Below are positions 30,412 to 41,654 of a stretch of 64,000 bases of DNA, one piece after another. Below the pieces are notes generated by a model. The model made no database searches, was not told the origin of the DNA, and worked only from the letters and a program-made list of their open reading frames with translations. Every line of letters starts with the position of its first letter. Positions within the stretch are counted from its first letter, which is position 1. The translations under genes and the position numbers were made by a program. This stretch comes from Trichoderma breve (taxonomy: Eukaryota; Ascomycota; Sordariomycetes; Hypocreales; Hypocreaceae), in the NCBI RefSeq assembly GCF_028502605.1, contig NC_079235.1, positions 4,154,001-4,218,000 on the forward strand. The letters run 5' to 3'.

Positions 30412-32870
30412 GGCGATATCGACAGGCTGGCGATGGGAACGAGACTGCAGCTCAGGCATCGCAAAGGCAAGACATCTTCACCGCTGGGAAGAAGCCAACA
30501 GGTGGGATCTCGTGTATCTTGCCCGTGTCCCGTTGGTAGGAGATTCAATGCGAGCGAGGGACAGCAACCGAATCAAATCGAAACAACCAGGCAATGCTGT
30601 AGCAAAGAATCAAGACAAGCCGACCGCGCACAAGCTTAGTTGGCGTTGGACTTGTACAAGTACTCGTCGTCTTCTGCACAACGCAGTCATGAGCAACCAC
30701 GCAAAAAAATGCGTTTAGCCTGGGATTGCTAACTAGGGAACCACGGAGCAGGGTCCGAGCTGGGACGAACTGGGGGCTGGTAATCTTTGACAAGAGGGGA
30801 CAAAGAGGAGCGATGGATGTCCATCAGCCTCTTCCGCCCCTCGCAACCAGCGCAATTGGCAGTGTCTTTGGCAGGCCGCCAGAGATGCCCCATCTTGCAC
30901 CTTCGGAAGTGGATGGCAATCAAAGGGGCAATAATATTTGGTGCTAGCAACCAGCAGCGACAGCGCAAGCAAGGCTCTCCGACCCGTACGTGGTCACGGC
31001 CTCCAGGATATCCCCTGTTATCTGTCGCCAATCGGAAATGCAGATACGGCTCAGTGTCTTGGGTGCCATTTATGAGGAGAGGGCCAATGAAAGCCAGATT
31101 CAGCAAGCGATCGGCACATTTCTCGTCGGCGAGTCCCCAGTCACAAGGCTCGGGCTAATTCCAGCGAGCGTCCAGCCCAGTCGCAGGGCTACAGGAACGT
31201 GTACTCGGACATGCCTACGAGATGGAGACATTAGTTAGGTACTCGTATGTACTAAACTAGCAGCAGTAATACTCGTACGAGTGGGCTTAGACGGTTCGTA
31301 GCGATGGCGGGTCTGTGGTGGAGAGCGAGAGAGGCAACAGAGGGTAAGGCGAGAGTTGGTGCGGGTGCGGATGATGCTGGCGTCCCGCCACTGGACAGCT
31401 GCAAGACAAGAGGCCATGATGCCTGCTGGGATGATTTGCTCGGTTCGGCACAGCGATTAGGCGATGCGGCGCTAGAGGCGGAATGTCTCAGAAAAGACGT
31501 CAAGACGATGCGGTGATGACAAGAAGCGAGAAAGCCAAGAGAGGGTGAGATGAGATGGTCTTTGTGAATAGTGATAGAATCTAGAAGTGCGGTCGGCTTT
31601 TGGTCACAGGGCGTAGTGGCTGGTTATTGCCCTGGAGGCAGTTTACAGCGGACAACCTTGGAGCTTTTAGCACATACAGGTACCTACAGGCATCCACTGT
31701 ACGGACAATCCGAGAGTCTAACGCCCCCATCACTGATGAAATCCAAGCCTGTACGGTACTCGTATTGTAAAACCTCGATCTCCATATCAATACCAGGTAT
31801 TCAACATCCGATACCAGTCTACACAGAAAACACCAACCAAATCTTATGTCCTGTCTGGGCCTCGCACAAGACGCAGTAACACCATATGCCGTCAGACCGT
31901 GCTTGCAACTAGCAATGGATCTAGAACTCTGTCCATCTCAATACGCGAAAATGACTTGTCAGACGGCTTTTCCCCTCCCTGCATCCCCAAAAAAGCAAGG
32001 CCCGTCCATCTCCTCTCCTCTCCCAATATCAGATCTATGATGCAAATATCTGTACTCCTACATCCTCAGTTTCGGTGATTCCTCTTTTCAGATCTCTACA
32101 TCTTCACACCCTACTCTTATCTATTTTTACAAAATGTTGCCGAGACACCGAACCACTCCGTCCGATGCATGACTGCACCCCATCCAACGGTTAGCGAACT
32201 TTCTCCTCCCTCTTAAAAGACGGCGTTCCTGAGGCCCTTGGCAAGGCTCTGCTTCATCCGGTTTAGTCGCTTGCATAGTGGCGAGCTGAACTCAAGGCCC
32301 CATCGTCACCCGGCGCTACGCCGTTGAGGGGGGAAGGGCGAACCAGGGTTAAGGGAGAGCCTTGTCATTGTCATGGATACGAAGGGATGCCAATGGACCA
32401 GTATGGCTTGTGATATATACTATTGCTTGGCTCTGGGTTTCTAGACCCTTCAGCTGTCGCTTTATACATGCAATTTGTTCGAACAGATCATATTTCTGCA
32501 TCACTGTTGGCTGATTTGCATGAGGCTGGCCTTGATCCTACGCGTATTATCCTTGCACCGTGTCAGATGCCCTCTCCAGCTCGAGTCAGCTTGAGCCTTG
32601 GCCTACGATCGAGACCAACCATGACGACGACTGCAACTACATTCCATCTAGGCTATAGGCAACCAAGTAGAGTCTCAATTCAACTAGCTGTACTCGTATT
32701 TGGTAGAGGTTTAGTTGTCAAGAAAAGTCCCTGGCCAAGCATCTCTCAGCTCCAGCAATCCAGATATCCCGTACGCCTCGCTTAATCCAGTATCCCAGTA
32801 CTCCAAAGACAGAAACCCCAAAAGAAGCAACTCTTGACAGAGCAAGAGCTGAAATATTCCCACCCCGAAA
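30412..32870. other. long intergenic region upstream of the Csc1-like gene
   Basis: About 2.5 kb without a supported gene; the open frames here lack protein character. It contains the Csc1-like promoter and four copies of TACTCGTA (31240, 31270, 31757, 32691), plus GC-rich patches near 32230-32360 with a CGGCG/CGCCG inverted pair. Confidence 0.55.
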
Positions 32871-33590
32871 TTAAACACTCGAATCTTCACTCGAATCTTC
32901 CGCTGATCTAGTACATATGTAGTCATCTAGGAAAACCAAGATTCCAAAATCGTCCGCGACAACGACCCAATCGTCTTCCTCTGGTTCTTTTTGGCTCTTC
33001 CGTCTTCTCCTCCCATGGCGACCTCGTTGCTCTTCAGGCGCGGGCTGTACTGTCGTACTAGAAGAGTTCGAATGTGACCTTTGAAGCAATCCTTTTTGGT
33101 GTCAGAACGCCTTTCTTTTCATCATCTGGAGGGAGTTGCAGAATAATTTCAGACATCCACTTACTCTGTGTTCGGCTTTTAGCCGCATACCACAGGTTCT
33201 TCGCGACGGCCTTGCTCTTAGGGAATACCGTCTCCCATTGCGATGTCCATGTCTTCTTAGTCTTAGGTTCCACCGGTGTGCATTCGACTTTGGGCTCCCT
33301 ATTCCCGAGTTAATCGCAAACAGACCAAACACAGGAAATAAGGAAACCAACTTATTTGTGCGCTCCTCTTCCCCATTGCTCCCTTGCTCTTCCTCCTCAC
33401 AAGGCTGTTCAGTTTCCTGGGAGGTGTCCTCTTGCCGCTCAAAGGTCGTCGTCACATCTTGAATGTCTTCTCCATGCTGCAAAATGTGTTCCTGGGCCGA
33501 TTCTGTTGGTACCTGGTTATCTATGGCAAAGATCTCCGCCATGAGAGAGCCAAATGACGAATTCAATGCCATCTCTGCTGTGAAGGGCAT
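32871..33590 (-). CDS. orphan 197-aa hydrophilic protein
   Basis: Three exons, complement(32871..33091, 33165..33298, 33352..33590), 594 nt in frame, 197 aa. I do not recognise it. The N-terminal third is acidic and Gln/Glu-rich (ERQEDTSQETEQPCEEEEQ), the middle is basic with KTKKTWTSQWETVFPKSK and a helical AVAKNLWYAAKSRTQ, and a basic GRHGRRRRKSQKE run precedes a hydrophobic DDWVVVADDFGILVFLDDY patch near the C-terminus. The intron ends are GTTGGT/AATAG (weak donor) and GTAAGT/AAAAAG; the second acceptor was chosen because only it keeps the frame. ATG 33590 is the first sensible start; an in-frame ATG follows six codons later. Confidence 0.55.
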
Positions 33591-35011
33591 TGATGGAGGA
33601 AGCGCAAGGCAAGGGGGGGGGAGACGGTAAAGGATTCGCATAAAAAGTTTTATCGCATCTGGGAAAGAAAAAAAAGTCAACATTCAACTGGAAAAAAAAA
33701 GGTCAGAAAGAAAAGCTGCCTAACAGGTACCTGACAGCTGTACATTCTCCCAGGCTGAAGGGGAGAAAAAAAAGTATCCAGCGCCTTATCACAGAGAGTG
33801 GCTTCGCAATCATCGTTAACCTTTCCCTACCTATCGCAATTTTAAACTCAACCTTCTGGACATTGAGGTGTCCAAGACAAATTTGCCTTGTATCTGGATG
33901 AGTAATTATTCCATCGACTTTGGTATAGATACTTGTAAGAAGAGCTTATGGGACATTAATCTTGCCTTAGGTATCCAGGGGCCAAGTATCGATTAAGTTC
34001 CCTCGTCACTATACCTCTCCAGTGCCCTAGAGTTTGAATCTTGGTTTACCTACTAGGTGGGTAGTTTGAGTCATCTAATAGATGTAGGCGGATTTCGATT
34101 CGTGTTCGCCAAGCAAGAAATCACAAGGTTCATCTTTCCCATATGTCAATGCCGTAGAAGCAGAAGCGTATACTATGTCCATCTACTGGCATAATTCAAT
34201 CAAGCACAGTACACATGGCAACAAAGGCTATTCCACAAGTACTTAACAAATTCATCAACATCACAAAAGCAAAAGTAAATCAAATAATTTCTCTCATCAG
34301 TCAGTACTTGTAGATTCAATAAAGTCATCTAGCTAAGTATCCAACACGGCAGTAATCCTTAACCATCTGCCATCAATCTCCCCCTCATCCACGATCCATT
34401 TTTTTTTCCTGGCTAGCCCTCCGAAATCATTGTACATAACCTGATCCCGAAAGGGCCACATCCATGACCTTGTCGCAAAATGTTGTCCGGAGCTGGACAA
34501 CCCCCTATATCTTTCATTCTCTGTATCTTCTACGAGAGAAGAAAAGAAAGGGGGCTGATACTTCCGGTCTTGGCTGAATGAGCAAAGAGTGGTTCTTATC
34601 CGACTCTTTTGCAAAAAGTGGCTCAAGAATCAACAAAACAAAACAGACCCGTGGAAATGGGAGGGACCACTCCACGGGGGGCCGCAGCATCGACCCAATG
34701 GTCATCACACGCGCCTCAGGTGCAAAGATCACGCAGCACCATTATCCAAGAACCAGCTTGGAGTGCTGCGTGATCTCGCCCTATGAAGGGGGCGCGGTGG
34801 GGAATGATTGTATAAAAGCGAGAGAGTGTGCTTTGTATATACATTACCACACAACAACATTAATGTGTGTCACCGAGCAGGGACAGAACACTGCAGGATC
34901 ATTATGCAGTCCGTCTGCCCTGTCGTGGGGAATAAACATGCTTGTCATATTCTCTTCATCGTAAAAGGCTTTTCTTCATCCGTCATTATCATCAGGCATT
35001 GTCCAAGTCGC
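33591..35011. other. intergenic region between orphan and EsdC-like genes
   Basis: About 1.4 kb with no supported gene: the orphan's promoter at the left and the EsdC-like 3' flank at the right. A perfect 10-bp palindrome lies at 33724-33733. Confidence 0.5.
33724..33733. repeat. perfect 10-bp palindrome
   Basis: CAGGTACCTG, about 135 bp upstream of the orphan gene's ATG. The same half-site makes inverted repeats at 46581 and 49529. Confidence 0.6.
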
Positions 35012-35854
35012 TCAACCAACAATGATGCCATTGCGGCGGGCAGAGACCTCGTACTCGGCCTCCTCGTCGTCGCTGACGTCGCTAGCGCAGTCAGAGCTGT
35101 CCTCATAGCCGCATCGGGAGCCGCCACAGTCGATCTTGACACGCTCGCCCTTGCGGGTGATTCCGTAGCGCTCGCAGGTGCATGAGCTGCAGTCGGAGCT
35201 GGGGGTGCTGTAGCCGGAGAGCGAGGAGCTGGGGGAGGAGCTGTCGGAGCGGTATGAGAGGCTGGAGCCGTTGGAGGAGACGGGGGAGGTGCTGAAGTCG
35301 GTGAGGACATCGTCTTCGAGGCCGGCGCTGCCGAAGCGGGCAGTGAGCTCCTCAAGATCCTCGTAGTCGGACTGGAGGATGTGCTTGGTGGCGTGAGGAG
35401 ACATGGGCTTGGGGGCCTTGATCTGAGAGATGGAGAGAGGTCGGCCCTTGGGGATATCGACGGTCAGGGAAGCACGGTGACGAGAAGACTTGTCCTTGGA
35501 AGAAGAGTGTCGGGAAGAGCTCTTGCTGCTTGACTTGTGGGATGACTTGGAACCGTCCTCGGTGACGTCGAGGATGTTGAGCTCTCGGCCGGTGGTGGGC
35601 TCGGTGGTGGACTCAACGGAAGGGTTGTGAGCGACGTGGTAGCCGTCGATGATGTAGTAGTACCAGTATCGCTTGCCAGCCTCGAGGGTGGAGTTCTGGA
35701 ACTTGAAGGTACCCTTCCATGCGGTGCCGGACTTGGAGGACTTGTCCTTGGCAAGGGGGAGCTGGCCGACGTAGTTGTCCCAAGAGCCGAGAAGGTGGAC
35801 GGTCTTGACGCCAGAAGAGACGCGAAGAGAGAATGAGAGTTGGATGGAAGACAT
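35012..35854 (-). CDS. EsdC-like protein with AMPK-type glycogen-binding domain
   Basis: Intronless, 280 aa. Residues about 3-95 form an AMPK1-CBM/CBM48-like domain: FSLRVSSGVKTVHLLGSWDN, WKGTFKFQ and GKRYWYYYIIDGYHVAHNP, ending PTTGRELNILDV. A Ser/Lys-rich basic linker (about 100-128) follows, then DIPKGRPLSISQIKAPKPMSPHATKHILQSD-type sequence, a Ser-rich stretch and a Cys-containing tail (CSSCTCERYG). This layout matches Aspergillus nidulans EsdC, an early sexual development protein, and its relatives. Carbohydrate binding is inferred from the fold. The tail differs most between species. Codon choice is strongly C/G-ending, suggesting good expression. Confidence 0.85.
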   Translation of the reverse strand: MSSIQLSFSLRVSSGVKTVHLLGSWDNYVGQLPLAKDKSSKSGTAWKGTFKFQNSTLEAGKRYWYYYIIDGYHVAHNPSVESTTEPTTGRELNILDVTEDGSKSSHKSSSKSSSRHSSSKDKSSRHRASLTVDIPKGRPLSISQIKAPKPMSPHATKHILQSDYEDLEELTARFGSAGLEDDVLTDFSTSPVSSNGSSLSYRSDSSSPSSSLSGYSTPSSDCSSCTCERYGITRKGERVKIDCGGSRCGYEDSSDCASDVSDDEEAEYEVSARRNGIIVG

Positions 35855-37559
35855 GTTGATTAGTGGGTATTAAAAGTTGTTGTGATTAGGGAGATGCTTT
35901 GTTGTAGGAGTTCTAGTGATTCTTGGGCAAAAGTGTAAAAATTGGTGTATTGATCGCCAGCGAGCAAGTGAAATCCACAATTCTGTTTATTAGGGGGTAT
36001 CAATTAAGATGTCGTGATGCGTAAAAAATGCAGAAAAAAAATTCAATGTAAAAATTATCTCGTCTCAAGCTGACCGGCAACTGAGATGTTTGATGGTGTA
36101 GTTGACGTGTGAAGGGTTTGTGTAAGTGAAGACGAGATGTGATATTAGAAGATAAAAAGGGAGACCAGCTCCAGAACAAACAAAAAAACAAACAAGGGGG
36201 GAAAAAACAGAAAGGTGGATTTGAGGTTGGCAGAACTTGCTGAGGAACAAGAAAAAAGAGAAACATCTCGACGGGTGTTGGCCGCCTTGATATACGTTTT
36301 GCGAAGCGCGGACCCGAGGGAGAGGCCGTCACGACACTTGGCCCGGCCATTGCCTAGACCAGGCCCCAAGAGGCAAGGGAAGTGAGCCATGTCTGCAACC
36401 TCTTCGACCGGCTTGCCATGGATGAGCAAATGAGCCATCGCGGCGGGCCAATAACGCGGCAAAGTCGCACACCAAGGCCGCTTCTGCATGCATCTCGGCG
36501 TCCGTCTCCTCTCACCCGGCAGGGGTATGGGCGGTTAACCACCTTTAACCACTCATGTGTGGCGCCCATCCACAGCGCTGCCGGCGTCTAGATGCGGCGC
36601 TTCATTGGACTGCCGCCAGCAAGGCTCGTCACCTGCAGAGCCGGAGGAGGGGCCTCTGCCTGCTGTGACTGGCTCGTGGTCTGATTGCAAGCCGTAATTA
36701 CGCACGCTGGTGTCCTTTTGGTGCCCTTTTGGTGTGCGCCCGAGCTCGCCGTGATTCGTTGGAGCGCTTGCGGGTGGACCAAGGTAGCATCGATAAAGTG
36801 CATATAGGCGAACAAACAAACAAACAACCAAGCTAAAACTGCAGACGCAGCTTTTTGATCACACAATGGCGGTGGATACAAGGCCGAGTTGCAAGGCTTC
36901 ACTTGCTTCATAGCCGCTTGTCGATAGAGAACGATATGCATCTAACCAGTCATACGCTCTGCTCAGCGATCGATAGCCCTGTTTGTTGAAGTCAGTGTGG
37001 ATCATTTCGATGTCTCGACAAGGCAGGTAGAGAGCAATAGGACTCTCCATATGCTTAGTTGACTGATTGAATAATGGACTCGTGAGGAGCTGATATCACA
37101 TGTCCGTTTCCAAAGTTGACTCTAGGGTATCCTCAATGCCGCCTAATTGATCTCATGAATCGCCATGAACAGCTTTGCAAGACCATAGTGAAGCCAAGAT
37201 TCCAACCTTCAAGGATCCAGCTCCTCATGTGATGAACAAACTCTGCAAAAATATCGGTCCGAGTGTAAAAAGACAGGTGCTGATTAATGAATAGCTAATA
37301 TATTTCGAGAGATGATGCCTGTAGTAATCATGGCTTCCTTATCCCATCTGTTGTACGCCCTGGTAAATCATTCCTTTGGTTGCAGGTATCGACATCGAGG
37401 TCGATTGGAATCGTCCCATCGTGGAATTTCCCTGAGAAATGTCCCGTATGATAGTCTGTATAGCTTCCCATCCCCCATTCCAGCAGCAAGTCAAGCCTCA
37501 ACGCATTTGGCCCAATGCTCAGCGGAAGAGTCTGCATCTTTTTCTCATGTATCCCCTCT
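35855..37559. other. intergenic region upstream of the EsdC-like gene
   Basis: About 1.7 kb without a supported gene. The left 500 bp include the EsdC-like leader and promoter; the right end is the 3' flank of SmF. Confidence 0.5.
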
Positions 37560-37961
37560 TCAATCCTCCATTCTAGTATCTCCACCGCTCTCCTTCTGGT
37601 CGGCTCCGCGGATGTAAAGAACGTTGTTGCACCTATACCGTAATCGTTAAAAACCCATGAACAAAACCAAGACAGAAAAGCGCGTCCTACCTGATCAGAA
37701 CTTGGCCCAGCTCGCCCGTCAGCTTGTCGTTTAGGTATTCCTCCGTGTTGGACAGCTGCAGGTTCATGTAGCTGTCGATGGACTAGAGTAGGCAAGGCGC
37801 AATTAGCATTATCCAGGGGGAACCACCTCGAACTCGCCTCCGGCTCTACTCACCACCAATCTGCCCTTGTACTCCGTCTCTCCCCACTTTAGGCGGACGA
37901 GGACCGTCTTGTCGACGAGATCTTGCAGCATAGGCCGCGGGTTGACCGGCACGAAGCTCAT
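37560..37961 (-). CDS. SMX3: small nuclear ribonucleoprotein SmF
   Basis: Three exons, complement(37560..37632, 37691..37782, 37854..37961), give 90 aa, too split for a single open frame to show. It reads [31 protein letters not shown] (Sm1), then [16 protein letters not shown] and, after intron 2, [12 protein letters not shown] (Sm2), and ends in an acidic tail. The KWG-EYKG-L pattern is diagnostic for the F subunit. SmF is part of the seven-member ring on U1, U2, U4 and U5 snRNAs. Both introns have GT-AG ends (GTGAGT/CTAG and GTAGGA/TATAG), and intron positions fall inside the Sm1 loop and before the Sm2 motif. Confidence 0.95.
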
Positions 37962-38927
37962 CTTGTCTGCTGGTGTCGGGCGTTGGGGTTTGAAAGAGAG
38001 GCACGCTATCACAAGGCTGAAAGTTTCGTGACGAGATGCCAGACAAAGACCAGACCGCCCCACCAAGCTCAGGCCCGGCTGATTCTCGGCTGCTAGAGCT
38101 TTTAGCTGTCTGCGCTGGAAAAGTGCATTACGCAGGTTATTATGATAACCCCGATAGTTGCATGTTTCTTTCGGATACCAACACACCTTGATCCCTGTCC
38201 GTCTCCAGCCGCACTTGGTCACATCACACTCAACACCCGGTAAAAGCAGGCTTCCACCTCATGGCTGGGCCTTCAGACGGGCCTTCAGCGGCCGCCAAAC
38301 GAGACCAACCACGGCATCATCCGCATCTCCCCGTCGAGGCCGCATGAAAAGCGACCAACGTGTGGTGTAAGCGTGATGGGATATACCAAGTATCGATAGC
38401 CCATGACGGCACGATAACATGGATCATGATGTGTCTCTCATGGCCTCCGTCGCAATGCCCGCAGCTAGAATCAACTAGTTTGCCCTTGACGGCGTTTAGT
38501 TTCTCTCTACCAAGGCAGGCCAGGCAGGACACGGGCGAAGGACTCCGCACCATCCTCACGGACAGAGAGGCATCACCGCATCCTTCCTTATGCGGCCGAT
38601 CAAGGCGACCGCCCGACTAAAGCAAAGTGGCTTTGCACATGTCTTGTGTCTTGTGTCTTGTGTCTTGTGCTCCCGTGCAGCATCTCCCTTGCATCTCCCC
38701 CCTCTTCTCTTCTGTGTTCTACCCAGGATGATGATTCATTCAACGTTTGCTGGTAATTTGGTGACCATGATTTCCATTAATCAGTTGCATATAACTAGGT
38801 GTGACATGTCTCTAGCGCCGGCGGCAAAAGGCCTGCCATGACGGACTTATAACTGGTACGTGCAGATGTACAAAACATTGTTTCAATGGCCCACTCGATG
38901 TCTCTCCACATCGGCAAGGATAGCAGG
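37962..38927. other. intergenic region with a 7-bp microsatellite
   Basis: About 970 bp between the SmF start and the 3' end of the BTB gene. No gene supported. Confidence 0.5.
38641..38668. repeat. 7-bp microsatellite, four copies
   Basis: GTCTTGT repeated four times without interruption. Confidence 0.95.
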
Positions 38928-40030
38928 TTAATGCCTGCACCGACACCAAGAACACCGAAGAACATACGAGGGCTCATCTGTGCCGCCAACTTGCTCAATA
39001 TAGCAGCCAAAATCCTCTCCACAGGCATTGTTCCGACAATATTGCCTCTCGCACATCATAGTAACCACTCTGCCGATATTCGCAATGACGCGGCCAGTCT
39101 TGGCTTCGGCAGCCTGGACCTCTGCCTGGATCTCTGCCTGTCGTGTCTGGGCTGCTACTTGCTCCTGGCGGATAATTTGAAGTTGCTCTTGTTGAGATGC
39201 TTCCAATTTATGGGCATGGTAGCGCAGGATGTCGGCAGCAAAGTCGCCAACCAAGTCGGCCAGCTGGGGGGAAGCAATCAGCTCTTCTAGATGCTGCGCC
39301 GCCAGAAGTGCCATCATGCCATGCAGCTTTTTGTCACCAGTGTTGTCGAGAGCCTCCTTTGCTGAAGTTAGGAAAGCCTTAGCATCCCACTTGGCCTGGT
39401 ATGCCTGCTGAATCTTTTGGTTGGCAAGCAGCGTGAGACCTTGAATACCGTAGTAATCCGCAATTGCATTCACTCGCACATGAGTCAACGTGTCTGGAGT
39501 GCTTGCAGCAGCAACAGGCACTGGGAGGGCTGCGCTTGTTGTCTTTGGGGCTGGACCGCTTGTACTTTTAGCAGGTGTAACATCTTGAATACTGCCAACT
39601 GGTACAGGTACAGGTTAGAATCACCAACTGGTACTTTGTCCCGATCTACGACATGAACCAACCTGTGTAATTCTGCTTTGGGGGGGTTGGGGGGTGGTTG
39701 CAGTCATAATTTCCCGTGTAGAGAAACTCAACCATGCGCCTCACCGTCTCGCTGTCGAAGAGTTCAATCTGGACGACGCCTGTCTGGCTCTCCTGCATCC
39801 AGATCTATTAGTGCCCGCTCTACTGTACGAAATACTGGCCTGTATGCCTCCCTGCTTACCTTGAACTCTCCACTGACGGCGGCAGAAAGCACGGGTGACT
39901 GCGGGCAAGCGACAACTTTGTGAATTTTGAATTCTTTGCCCTCACAAACCAGCGTCAAGTCAGAAAACTGCCCCGATCGCAGCATCGTCTTAAAATCGAC
40001 TCCCCCGTGAACTGCCGCCATGATGATCAT
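38928..40030 (-). CDS. BTB/POZ domain protein with coiled coil and Cys-rich tail
   Basis: Three exons, complement(38928..39598, 39663..39792, 39860..40030), 972 nt, 323 aa. ATG 40021 has the better start context and is three codons further in. The BTB domain reads SGQFSDLTLVCEGKEFKIHKVV, then VVQIELFDSETVRRMVEFLYTGNYD over the first intron. After a linker comes VRVNAIADYYGIQGL (BACK-like helices). A Gln/Glu-rich coiled coil spans about 230-270. The tail holds Cys at 288, 293, 299, 316, 319 and 321, a possible zinc site. BTB proteins often link substrates to Cullin-3. Intron 2 uses a weak GTTGGT donor, but a TCTAACC branch site supports it. Confidence 0.82.
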
Positions 40031-41027
40031 TCAGGCTTTAAGCGAGTTAAACGAGTGGCTGCCCGCTAGATCGAAGATGGCCTGTGGTGGCATGGGTGGA
40101 GATGGATGAGTTGCCTGCCACTTGGAGTTTGTTCTCCACCTGAGATCGGGAGAGCGAATCTGAATGGTGACTAAGCACAAACGGTTGGCCGGAGTTATTC
40201 CGGGCTGTTCTTTGACATGGAGTTCAGAATAATGACAAACAGCGTGCATGATGGTGGAGTTTATTGGAGTATAATATTCAAGAAGATCTTCTCTTTGTAA
40301 TATTTTGAACAAAGTATGGAGAGACAGTTTGTTTAAACATTTTGTCGATTATGCTACTTAGGTAGATCAGATGCCATGCACGGAGTAAATGGCAGCCAAT
40401 TCGACATGGGTGAACGGATAAGCTCTGGACAGTCATTTTTCCTTCCAACACATCTGGGCTTGCTGTACAACGCAAACTAGTCGTTCATACCATAGGTAGA
40501 TGCGTCATCTTCGAAATGCATGATGTAGCGTAATCTTCACTCTAAGACAATCCGGAATACGAATGATCGATATGAAAGAAGACAAAGTCACGTGGGCCAT
40601 CGCCGGCTGACTCACTACGGTGGACAAATTGTATGGAGTGCTGCAGCCTGTCTTTGCATTCACTCGGCGAGCCCAAACAAGCAAAAAGCACGGCATCAGC
40701 TATCGCATCAGCCTCAGTCTTCCATGTATATAATGCAGCAGTCATCTATCCCTGGCATTGGAAAATGAATACATTCTAACATTGAATTGACAGACATTGG
40801 ACAATTTGGTCTAGTTGTGACTTACCAAATTGGTGATTTGGATAAATCCACGTTGGCAAAAAATCCCTGGAAGGGACAAAGACTTTGGCTCAGAGGAACA
40901 ATCGTGTTATCTAAATAAAAATAACAAGAACAAACAAGAAAAAGACACATCCTCTACCACTGGCAGAGGGAATTCAAAAGCCACACACATAGAGACCTCA
41001 CAGTCTGGATTATTGCCAGTGTCAATC
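40031..41027. other. divergent promoter region
   Basis: About 1 kb between the BTB gene (leftward) and the HD-domain gene (rightward). No gene supported. Confidence 0.5.
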
Positions 41028-41654
41028 ATGAGCTCCCCTCTCACCGTGGACCCGGCGCTCATTGCCAAAGTGACCGACTACATCAAGGTCTACATGGCCA
41101 ACTATGACCCTTCGCACGACTACAGCCATATCAAGCGCGTGGTGCATCTTGCGCAGACGATCCAGGCCCAAGTGCCCAACACGAACCGCGACATTGTCAC
41201 TCTTGCGGCCCTCATGCACGACGTAGGCGACAGGAAGTACCTCAAGCCCGGAGAAGACGCTTCACGCATGATCTATACGGCCCTCACGTCTCTCGGTGCG
41301 TCGGAGGAATTGGCGGAGAAGATTCAGGTCATTTGTCTGGGCGTGAGCTACTCGAGCGAGATCAAGGACCTGGCACGTGTGCGGGACCTTATTAAACAAC
41401 ACCCGGAACTTGCCGTTGTGCAGGATGCTGATCGACTGGACGCCATCGGAGCGGTGGGCATTGGACGAGTATTTACGTTTGGTGGAGCCAAGGGGAGAGA
41501 CTTGGGCAATTCGATCGACCATTTCGAGGAGAAGCTGCTTAAGCTGGAGACTATGATGAAGACGGATGTGGGGAGGGAGATGGCGAGAGAGAGGACGGAG
41601 AGGTTGAGGTTGATGCAGGAGTGGTGGCAACAGGAGACGGAGGGGGTTGAGTAA
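41028..41654 (+). CDS. HD-domain metal-dependent phosphohydrolase
   Basis: Intronless, 208 aa from ATG 41028. The frame is open for 66 codons upstream, but that part is low-complexity leader-like sequence, whereas MSSPLTVDPALI begins the fold. The HD metal ligands are present: H34 (DYSHIKRVVHLA), H64-D65 (LMHDVGDRKY) and D135 (VQDADRLDAIGAVGIGRVF). This is the small HD family related to bacterial YedJ/YpgQ, some of which split nucleotide di- or triphosphates. The natural substrate of the fungal members is unknown to me. It has no intron and no targeting signal, so a cytosolic enzyme is likely. Confidence 0.88.
   Translation: MSSPLTVDPALIAKVTDYIKVYMANYDPSHDYSHIKRVVHLAQTIQAQVPNTNRDIVTLAALMHDVGDRKYLKPGEDASRMIYTALTSLGASEELAEKIQVICLGVSYSSEIKDLARVRDLIKQHPELAVVQDADRLDAIGAVGIGRVFTFGGAKGRDLGNSIDHFEEKLLKLETMMKTDVGREMARERTERLRLMQEWWQQETEGVE

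Noticed and set aside
32423..32785. 120-codon plus-strand frame in the Csc1 upstream region
   Set aside because: Composition is not protein-like and there is no conserved motif.
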